In this document: one piece after another, positions 55,191 to 64,000 of the stretch
How positions within the stretch are numbered: the stretch's first letter is position 1
Layout of the letters: every line of letters starts with the position of its first letter
Assembly: GCA_943737045.1 (NCBI GenBank)
Contig: CALSFV010000009.1
Location: 1,364,001 to 1,428,000 of the forward strand
Length of the DNA stretch: 64,000 bases
Direction: 5' to 3'
From: Parapristionchus giblindavisi
Lineage: Eukaryota > Nematoda > Chromadorea > Rhabditida > Diplogasteridae
Translations under genes and position numbers: made by a program
The notes under the pieces: model-generated
Told to the model about the DNA's origin: nothing
The model's input: the letters and a program-made list of their open reading frames with translations, nothing else
Database searches by the model: none

Positions 55191-56341
55191 ATATTCCCTC
55201 AAACTATAAACTAGTCAATCAATCAGTCAAAGTCAGTCAAAATGATTACACCAATTCCATAAATTTATTCATTTTTATTCATTTCCACTTTCACTATCGA
55301 AAAATCGAAACCCTAATGGATGTTCGTAATAAAATGGAAGTCAACGAACAAGCAAAAGCATAAGAAAGAATAAAAGACAAAGTCACAAATTGGAAGCACA
55401 TAATGAGTGAAGAGGTCTCGGCTTTAAAGACAACACAAGGTCTTACACAAGGGGAGAGAGGCAGACACATATGGAGATAGACTCAAGAGAAAAACACATA
55501 AAACCAAAAGCCAACTTCCGTTTTTTTCCTGTGGCCATCAATCATTTGCAATCCCATGTCTAACACTCAACATAAAAATTTATTTTATTAATTAAGTAAT
55601 CAACAACCTATTACAGTATACATTGAGCGAAAATCAGAGATCAAAGGTCAAAGATCAAAGATCACCGAGTGCTTATTACGGTCGGGGAATATAAGTGAAC
55701 AACGGGAGAGAAAGAGGGCATAATAAAGTTATGATCGATTGATTTATGAAGGGATGGGTGGAAAACTCATTCGAGGGAGTTGAGTACCTCGAGATATAAG
55801 AGCCAGACAGCAGATTATGAATATATATATTTGATGGAATAAATAAATAAATATATAAATAAAATAGCGAGAACAGAAGGGGTATAGAGATTACCAATAT
55901 TCAAACGAACTAAAGTATTATTTGCCTAGTTTTCTATGTTATCCTGAGAGAAAATTCTCTCGCACTATTATTATTAAAAGACCAAAAGTTAAAGTTCAAA
56001 GCCATCGATACTCTTACGACTAACCAGCACGACCGCTCACCTAGAAAACTGGTTTATAGTGTACTCGGCATCAAAGGCAAATGGACCCCCCTCAGAATAC
56101 AGTGAATACTGGGAAAGTATTGCCTGTGCAAACTCACCGAAAGCATTCGGAAGTCACTTGAGAAAAGACAGGGGAAGGCATATATAAAGGGATAACAGAA
56201 GTCATCTGTCTATCGTCTACTATAATACACAGGGAACGATTGCTGCATCAGTGCGAGAAGATCTTTCAATACCTAAGGAAGTTTATTATCTAAAGAGGTA
56301 CAAAGTTCAAAGTTCAAAGATCAAGGTTAAAAGATCAGAGA
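55191..56341. other. 3' flank of TADA1-like copy 4
   Basis: Homologous to 37505-38658 and 49339-50492 with more divergence. At 55325-55340 it has the unoccupied version of the TTAA element site (TAATAAAATGGAAGTC). No gene. Confidence 0.6.
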
Positions 56342-59300
56342 TCACTGCTCTCCACTTGTCACGGTTTCAGGCACAGTGTTAGGCTCGGCGAATTTCATCA
56401 TCAACTTCTTCTTCATCTCCTCGTCATGGAACTGCGTCCATAATGTTGTGTCGTCGGCCATCTGAAAGATCAAAGATCAAAGATCAAAATACAAAGTACA
56501 AAGATCAGACAACCCACCTCTAGACCATCACGAAAGTCGCGAAGCGTCAGTCTGTGGGGTGCGCGCCGCAGGATCCCTGAAAAAAATCAATCTATTTAAA
56601 AATCAATAATTAAAAGAGTACGGTAGTCCATCAATCGATAAATCAATCAATAACCGTACGTCGTTGTGTTCAGCAGCAGTGCGCCTGACGGCGCGACCAG
56701 ATTCGGTAGACGAATCTGAATAACAAAGGAATGCGTAGAATATTTCATATGCAAAGCCGACAATCTTTACAATAGATAAAAATCAATAAAATGAAATATC
56801 AATCGTACCTTGACGGCAACTTCGATTACACCCTTGATGAGGTAGACAAGCGCATCGGCCACGATCTCTCCGACGTCCGGAGGCATCTGAAATGAGCAGG
56901 GAATGAGCGTTACTTCGTCATACGTTGCAGTACGAATCCGTCGTAGCTGGAAACGCAATACTCTATTTCAACGACATTTAGGTCATTGCATGCGCTTCTC
57001 TTTTAGCTCTCTGGAAATAGAGAACAAAACGCGCAAAAGTGAGAGTAGAAAGTGAGAGTGGGTGGTGCAGAAAGAGTACACAAAATCGTGTGTTTTGTGG
57101 CATTTCACCAAGTTTTCACTATGTTGTAGAAACGCTGTATGGCCTCTGTTCCTTCCATCCCCCCCCCCCCAGTCGGTTCTTTGTTTCGTATAATGCACTT
57201 AGCGGGCAGAGCAATGATCCTTTGTTGAGCGGTAGTTCTCTGGTATTTCCAAACTAGTAGTTTACTTACGTGACGTCACAGACTAGTAGATTACTGCTAG
57301 TTTACGATTAGTGGAAGAACATTTGACGAAATGCATTACCGTATTATAATCCATATAAGTAAACTACTAGTTTGAAAATACCAGAGTTGTCGCTGGAAAC
57401 AAACAAAAAGACAAATTGTCACTGTTGTGACGCAATACCGTCATTACTCTGCGCATTACTGCCTGAGATGATAAATTGAACTCAATTGTGACGCTAAAAT
57501 TACTCATCTTTTCTACTCAACTCTAGGCATCGCAAACCCATCATTCAAAAGTTACGAAAAGAAAAGAGAAGCAGAGAACACTCTCTTCGTTTTACGCACT
57601 CTCTCGCCTCTTTTTTGATTCTTTTCGTAACTTTTGAACAGCAAATCAGGGAGTTAGTTATATTTTAATTTAGCACTGACCACACACCCACACACAAAAA
57701 ATTTCAGCCAATTTGACTACCTTATTTTCGAGAAAATCAACTTTAAGTGCAGTCATTTAGCCGTTGGAGTGGAGACAACGGGCGAGAGAGTGTGGTGATG
57801 CAGAGAGACACAATCACGTCCACCCCCTACCTTCCCATGTTGGTCGCCTCACCTGCCTCTCTGCTCTCTCGTATCACCACTCTCTCTCCCGTTGTCTCCA
57901 CTCCAACGGTAAAATGACTGCACTAGATTTTCTCGAAAATAAGGTTGTCAAATTGGCTGAAATTTTTTCGATTGAAACATGAAGCCATTCCGGTCCGATC
58001 TATGTATAAAACACTATCTGAGAGAATTCAACAACTGGAATATTTTCTGGTATCGACGAAAAATGAATTTTTCTGTTTTATGTGTGATAATTACAGGCTC
58101 CATGAGTGTAGTACACTGGTACTTGGAAATTGCTTCCAATTGAAAATTCGCTTCAGGGGGTGACCACACAACAATTTGGCGCCTTTTCCTAAAAGGTTGA
58201 TTTCGAACCCAATCGATTCGGGAGTGGGTGCAATCGACTCCTTGGCGAATTCTAAGAAACTATTGTTAAGGAGAGTTTTTTGATCAACGGTCAACGAAGG
58301 CTGGAATTTGGGAATTTTCGGAAAAAATTTTACATTAAATTAATTCTCACTATTTTCCCATGGCCCAGGTAAATTTTTTATTTGCTCAATATCTTCTACA
58401 TATTATATTACACCTTCAGTTTAAAATTCATAATTTTTAAAAAATACATAATTTGTGAACGAACCCGTTTTGTAACGACAATCTGAATTGTGGTGTGCTC
58501 CGACGACGTTTCCTAATTTCTCAAATTGGTTTTTCGCTAGTTCTAAACATATTTTACCGCTGTTCTCGTCATGACTGAGCTATAGAACTACTCCTCGCCT
58601 TCGGAGTGCGCCTGCACGGTTTACGTGCTGATCACATTGTTGATCATACTTCTCATTTAAGTTTTATTCACTTATTCGTGTACGAGCTAGCTTACGAAGT
58701 AGTTACCATACTCACGCCATTCCGTACTCTTTCTTGTCGGTTTTATAGACTGATCAGAGAAAGAGAGAGCATGCAAATTATTTTGTTTAAACGAGAAAAT
58801 ACGGATATTAGATGATATTTTCAATAATTTCTTTGCTGCCTTCTCCTTCTTTTCCTTATCATCTGCTGCTTCTGCAACATACATCTCATGAATGTCTACA
58901 TCGAGGTACTCTACTGGGTTCTGGATGTATGAACAAAACGGGTTGTAGGGTAAAGCGAAACTCTATGTCTTGATAATTTTGCTACACATATTTATTCAAT
59001 AAATGTTAATGATTAGAGAGTGAATCGCAACATCGCGCCCGCAACGCCCGCGAGCGTCCGGAGGAGAAGGATGCTCCCCATTGATATCCTACTCTATGTC
59101 GATTTGCTATGTGCTTATTTTTTTAAATGTTTTGTTAAAATAAAAGTAAATAATCAATGATAGTTACTTGTAGTTACGCTTTCGAGGGAACATGATGATT
59201 TGAAAAGCCAGGATATATTGCAATTTTCGCCAATATTATTCTACAAGAACCTGAAAATGTTTTACTGACAAGCGGCAAAGGTGTGTAACATCTGGGAAAT

Positions 59301-62300
59301 TCACATATGAGTGGTATAGACGAAAAATAGGCTTAATCGAATCCTTGGCTAATTCTAAGAAACTATTTCCAAGGAGAGTTTGTCGATCAGAGATCAACAA
59401 ACGCTGGAATTCGGGATTTTCGAAAAAAAATACACATTAAATTAATTCTCACTATTTTCCCATGGCGACGTACATTTTATTATTTGCTTAATAGCTTCTA
59501 CATATAAATAAATATATATCATAGCACATCTTCAGTTTAAATACTGTATATTTTAAAACTACAAGTTTGTGACCGAATCAATGTTTATTGTTGTGTACAA
59601 TTTTTAACAAAACATTTAAAAAAACACATAATAAATCGATAATCGATATCGACATATTAAAAATGAACAACGGAATCATTACCATTTATTGAATATAACA
59701 AAATTATCAAGACATAGAGTTTCGCTTTACCCTACAACCCGTTTTGTTCATACATCCAGAACCCAGTAGAGTACCTCGATGTAGACATTCATGAGATGTA
59801 TGTTGCAGAAGCAGCAGATGATAAGGAAAAGAAGGAGAAGGCAGCAAAGAAATTATTGAAAATATCATCTAATATCCGTATTTTCTCGTTTAAACAAAAT
59901 AATTTGCATGCTCTCTCTTTCTCTGATCAGTCTATAAAACCGACAAGAAAGAGTACGGAATGGCGTGAGTATGGTAACTACTTCGTAAGCTAGCTCGTAC
60001 ACGAATAAGTGAATAAAACTTTTAAGTGAATAAAACTTTTAAAAATGAGAAGTATGATCAACAATGTGATCAGCACGTAAACCGTGCAGGCGCACTCCGA
60101 AGGCGAGGAGTAGTTCTATAGCTCAGTCATGACGAGATCAGCGGTAAAATATGTTTAGAACTAGCGAAAAACCAATTTGAGAAATTAGGAAACGTCGTCG
60201 GAGCACACCACAATTCAGATTGTCGTTACAAAACGGGTTCGTTCACAAATTATGTATTTTTTAAAAATTATGAATTTTAAACTGAAGGTGTAATATAATA
60301 TGTAGAAGATATTGAGCAAATAAAAAATTTACCTGGGCCATGGGAAAATAGTGAGAATTAATTTAATGTAAAATTTTTTCCGAAAATTCCCAAATTCCAG
60401 CCTTCGTTGACCGTTGATCAAAAAACTCTCCCTGACAATAGTTTCTTACAATTAGAATTCGCCAAGGAGTCGATTGCACCCACTCCCGAATCGATTGGGT
60501 TCGAAATCAACCTTTTAGGAAAAGGCGCCAAATTGTTGTGTGGTCACCCCCTGAAGCGAATTTTCAATTGGAAGCAATTTCCAAGTACCAGTGTACTACA
60601 CTCATGGAGCCTGTAATTATCACACATAAAACAGAAAAATTCATTTTTCATCGATACCGCACCTATGTCGATTTTCTCAGATAGCGTTTTGTATCTCGCA
60701 TAAAACACTCTTGACTTTGAGAGAAATTTCAATTTTGAAAATTTCTGAAACTTTTACATCAAAAATAAATTGGACAGGCGTGATTGCCATCGAATTCTGA
60801 TCCTGGGAGCACAGTCTGTAAATTTTAGCACCATCTAGTGAGGAGAAATGACTAAAAAGGCGATTTCAAGGCGACGTCGTCTGGCCTCAACGGTGCATCT
60901 AGGCGCAAAATGAACATGACCATCGTCAACAGCACCCATGAGAACCCCGATCCCCAAATTTTGATTTTTTGACTGTGCCAGATTTCACATATTTTGGTCG
61001 AGTCTTAGGCAAACAACCTCATATAGGTATTTATTTATTTATTTATTTATCGTACACCGCAAGGGTATTTCAGGTATCCATGAACGGTGGCAAACACAAA
61101 TGTGACGTCACAAGCGTAGACGTAGGCGTTTGACAAAAGTCCTCCGCCTACGCTTGTGACGTCACGTTTCCGGAAAATGGTTTGTCAACGGTCATGGTTA
61201 CGGCACCAACGTCTTATATTCGTAACTCATAAGTATTGTATGCTACGATCTAGTAATCGTAGCCTTCTTTCTTACCTCCTGACTTTATCATATTGTTTAA
61301 ACATTTAATTATGAATCTTAAAATACCCCCGAGGTCAGATAAATTTATTGTTAACGGCACATTTTTGACATAATTACGACAGTGATCTTTGATCTTTAAC
61401 TAGCTGAGTACCCATTCAATCTAACAATAGCAACTAAAGGTTTTTCGAGATCAATACTATCAATATTATGGCTATCTCGCGACCGTATAATGATGCTACC
61501 GTGCCTCGCATCCGTGAAGTAGGTGCGTGAAGAGGCGTTCGTGTGCGGCGTGTACGGTAGGTGGCAGAATCGATTGGATGAGTTCGTCAACATCGACGAG
61601 AGTGGCTTGACCACGAATAAACCGAACGAGCACTGCCATGTAACTGTAGGAGATATTGATTGGTTGACCGATTACGGTAATGATATTGATTGATTAACGT
61701 AAGATAGACTATCTGGATCAAGTGACATTCTCTTGGCACTTTGCCAAAAAGTGATAATAACCGATCGGACCCAAATCGTGCACAGTTGTAGTATGGGGTG
61801 ACATGAGCTCACAGACGGAGTTTAGGTTCGTCATATCTGCACCCTCGCTAAATAACGTAAGTTCGATAAAGTGGCTTCAAAATTTCAAAATTTACGGATT
61901 GGTTCGATATGAGTATACGACGAAGGGCAATAATTAGCAGGTAAATTCCACCAAGTATCATCCCGATCTAAAACCGTGAGGCCGAGAAAAAATAAAATAA
62001 AACAATAAAAAATTGTCTTTTATTTTTCCTACAATTGCCTATCGGTGAGGGTCTTTTTTTATTCCTTCAATTTGACGATTTATTAGTGTAACTACTATAC
62101 GAAAATGAACTGAAACACAATCGTGGAAGTTTGCCTTATTCCCGAAAAACCATGACTAACTCGCCTTTTTATCGCAAACAGAGACGATAAAGCGTGCGCC
62201 TCATACCGTGATCCAAATGCGGGAATTCAAAATTCGGCAATCACTGTTTGTTTTCATTCGATTTCTGTATTATATTATTGTTCTCTTTTATCATTTGTTT

Positions 62301-63129
62301 GGTATCTGAATATCTGAGGAGTTATATGACACTATTTTTCGATAAAATGTGAAAAATGAAGTATTTCGAATTTCCGGCTTTGCATTACGGTAGTCAGTTT
62401 GCGATAAAAAGGCGAGTTAGTCATGGTTTTTCGGGAATAAGGCAAACTTCCACGATTGTGTTTCAGTTCATTTTCGTATAGTAGTTACACTAATAAATCG
62501 TCAAATTGAACGAATAAAAAAGACCCTCACCGATAGGCAATTGTATGAAAAATAAAAGACAATTTTATATTGTTTTATTTTATTTTTTCTCGGCCCCACG
62601 GTTTTGGATCGGGATGATACTTGGTGGAATTTACCTGCTAATTATTGCCCTTCGTCGTATACTCATATCGAACCAATCCGTAAACTTTGAAATTTTGAAG
62701 CCACTTTATCGAACTTACGTTATTTAGCGAGGGTGCAGATATGTCGAACCTAAACTCCGTCTGTGAGCTCATGCCACCCCATACTACAACTGTGCACGAT
62801 TTGGGTCCGATCGGTTCATATCACTTTTTGGCCAAGTGCCAAGCCATAAGCAAAATATGTTCACTGAGTCAGATAGTCTCTCGTAACTGATTGATTGGTA
62901 TCGATGCATTACCGTAATCAATATAGACAGTAAGTCCCTCATAAATAGCTCAATCATCAGATATCACTACCAATCGATAATCATCATCGACTACCGTATA
63001 CCTGTCCATGGATGATTGATCATCAGCGAGTCCTGCACAGATCTCCCTGACTGTATTTCTTATCTCGGCGTACGTCCGTTTCATCTTTTCCATCTTCTGC
63101 TCACGCTCTCGCTCGTCCCACTCATCCAT
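56342..63129 (-). CDS. TADA1/Ada1-like SAGA subunit, copy 4 (complete, giant introns)
   Basis: Exons are 63002-63129, 61505-61643, 56809-56886, 56655-56715, 56518-56576 and 56342-56461, with the standard lengths 128, 139, 78, 61, 59 and 120 and no stop inside. The tail reads NTVPETVTSGEQ. Differences from copy 2 include NLVAPSGALLLNTTTY for YLVAPSGALRLNTTTY and DFRDGLE for DFCDGL. Intron 1 contains a 1180-bp palindrome (61703-62882). Intron 2 is about 4.6 kb and holds the shared fold-back set plus a 2685-bp TA-flanked palindrome (58007-60691). The donor of exon 2 is GC (GAG then GCACGG) where the other copies have GT, so splicing would depend on a GC-AG intron. The frame is fully conserved despite about 6.8 kb of span. 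Role as for copy 2 (inferred SAGA scaffold). Confidence 0.6.
58007..60691. mobile_element. TA-flanked long palindrome with conserved frames in the arms
   Basis: Ends TAAAACACTATCTGAG and CTCAGATAGCGTTTTG, flanked by TA; the unoccupied site is seen in copies 1-3 (CTATGTATCTCGCATAAAAC). Arms of about 980 bp and a 700-bp loop. Two frames occur in each arm. One is FAKESIAPTPESIGFEIN, then KLLCGHPLKRIFNWKQF and SVLHSWSL-stop (58091-58294 minus; 60407-60616 plus). The other is NPVEYLDVDIHEMYVAEAAD then KEKKEKAAKKLLKISSNI (58687-58920 minus; 59758-59993 plus). No known transposase motif was recognised. Confidence 0.8.
61205..61352. other. Copy-4-specific insertion of about 150 bp
   Basis: Present between TACGGCACC and GGCACATTTTTGAC, where copies 2 and 3 run TACGGCACCTACGGCACATT. 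No clear ends; AT-rich. Confidence 0.4.
61703..62882. mobile_element. Palindromic element, 1180 bp, 4-5 bp duplication
   Basis: GATAGACTATCTGG at the left mirrors CAGATAGTCTCTC at the right; flanks are GTAA (or CGTAA), and the unoccupied sequence in copies 1 and 2 is TTAACGTAACTGATTG. Arms of about 470 bp (61703-62173 and about 62400-62882) with shared GTGCACAGTTGTAGTATGGG; loop about 225 bp. The frame at 62545-62727 is an arm artefact. Confidence 0.85.
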
Positions 63130-64000
63130 CTCAATTTTTTCTAAAAAATCGATTTAAACATTACTAATTATTCAACAAAGGGTTACTGTATTCTCCAATG
63201 CCAATAAAAAGGAGCGGAGCGTAAAACATTAAAAATTGTGTCTTTATTCTCTCAGATATCACTATTTCCAGTATTTGTCCGACTGGTTGCACATTTTTGC
63301 ATAAATACACGAACTTTAATTAATCTTTATCACCATAGTACATATTAATATTAAGAACAATTACCAGTTACGGTTGTTAACAAAATTACAACAAAAAATG
63401 TGTAAAACTATCACTTCCATGGTAGGGTTGATTTGGGCTAAACTCGAGGAGATTAGGAGTACAAAAGCGGCAAAAAGAAACGAAGTAGATGAAGTTAGTG
63501 TGCGAACATAAGACAGAATCTTTGAGGACAAACGTCCTTTCGTTTCGCCACTTTTAAACGGAGAATTTTGGGTTACGGTATATTGATAATCAATAATCAC
63601 TTATTGATTAATAATCAATAATCACATCAATTAACCACTCAAACAATCACCAAATCCAATCGAGTTCAATGTAAAACAGGGTCCATCGGCAAATTTCTAG
63701 AATCATACAAAGTTCCGGTATGACAAAATGGGTTACTTTTTTACTGCTTAAAATGTTATTTGGCCGATTATTGATTATCGATTAGTAGGGGAAACAAACG
63801 AAACTCACATAAAAACAGATATACACAATACTATGCAAGTATAATAATAGATATACAAATCGATTTCGACTAGCATGCAAGATTTTGTTCGAATTAATGT
63901 AATAAGTTATATATGTAAATTATTACAATAATAATAGGGTGCAATATGTTAACAAAAATATCATAGATCACGCCAACGCAGTATCCTCTATCATAGTATA
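63130..64000. other. Upstream spacer of TADA1-like copy 4, continuing out of the window
   Basis: Homologous to 41340-42190, the spacer that ends at the last VPS9 exon (42230). The window stops about 40 bases before the place where a further VPS9 terminal exon would be expected, so the Rab5-GEF gene probably continues beyond 64000. Confidence 0.6.

Noticed and set aside
62545..62727. 60-aa frame with hydrophobic stretch
   Set aside because: It lies in one arm of the palindrome 61703-62882 and is not preserved in the other arm.

Overview
ORGANISM. This is eukaryotic, AT-rich DNA with short introns, TTTCAG-type acceptors and dense repeats. A degenerate 5S rRNA copy (15621-15730) agrees best with nematode 5S RNA as I remember it, and the many TACGGTAG/TACTGTAG-like motifs and the gene content fit a rhabditid-type nematode. 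The species is not identified. No bacterial genes, operons or CRISPR are present.

MAIN CONTENT. Two genes dominate, both on the minus strand and both in several partial copies. (1) A GAPVD1/RME-6-like Rab5 exchange factor: exons for its middle region, the helical bundle before the VPS9 domain, and the whole VPS9 domain. (2) Just downstream of it, a small six-exon gene whose product (about 190 aa) resembles the SAGA subunit TADA1/Ada1. Exon phases and lengths match between copies to the base, which makes the models firm. TADA1-like copies lie at 496-3370, 38659-41326, 50493-52941 (5'-truncated) and 56342-63129 (introns swollen by transposons). Rab5-GEF pieces lie at 4292-6257, 6657-12110, 12510-12641 (last exon only), 28096-29137, 33716-35075, 42230-45410 and 53222-54942. 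Their order along the DNA is not the order in the protein, so the locus has been duplicated and shuffled. Several pieces carry frameshifts, lost splice sites or, in one case, loss of the catalytic aspartates.

OTHER GENES. Minor genes are an unrecognised multi-exon gene at 13219-14180 broken by a MITE, a two-exon gene for a 112-aa basic protein at 16482-17207, a tRNA-Phe(GAA)-like gene at 21288-21360, a plus-strand terminal exon at 26549-26672, and a 5'-truncated LINE reverse transcriptase tail at 44352-44840.

MOBILE DNA AND REPEATS. The rest is mostly non-autonomous DNA transposons. There are hAT-type elements with 8-bp target duplications (15903-16308, 30691-31815, 9771-11204), TTAA-flanked elements (36862-37500, 48696-49334, 13482-13590), and long palindromes flanked by TA (46048-47034, 58007-60691) or by a 4-5 bp duplication (61703-62882). 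There are also a SINE-like retroposon with 12-bp duplications (32957-33177), an LTR-like sequence (22574-22938), a 120-bp satellite (8221-9300), a G-rich 12-bp minisatellite (24920-25152), and a heptamer AAAGATC repeat scattered through the introns of both main genes. About 3.3 kb at 35522-38810 is repeated almost identically at 47364-50640.

LIMITS. All homology calls are from memory of family motifs, without any search. I cannot tell whether the duplications are biological, unmerged haplotypes or assembly error.
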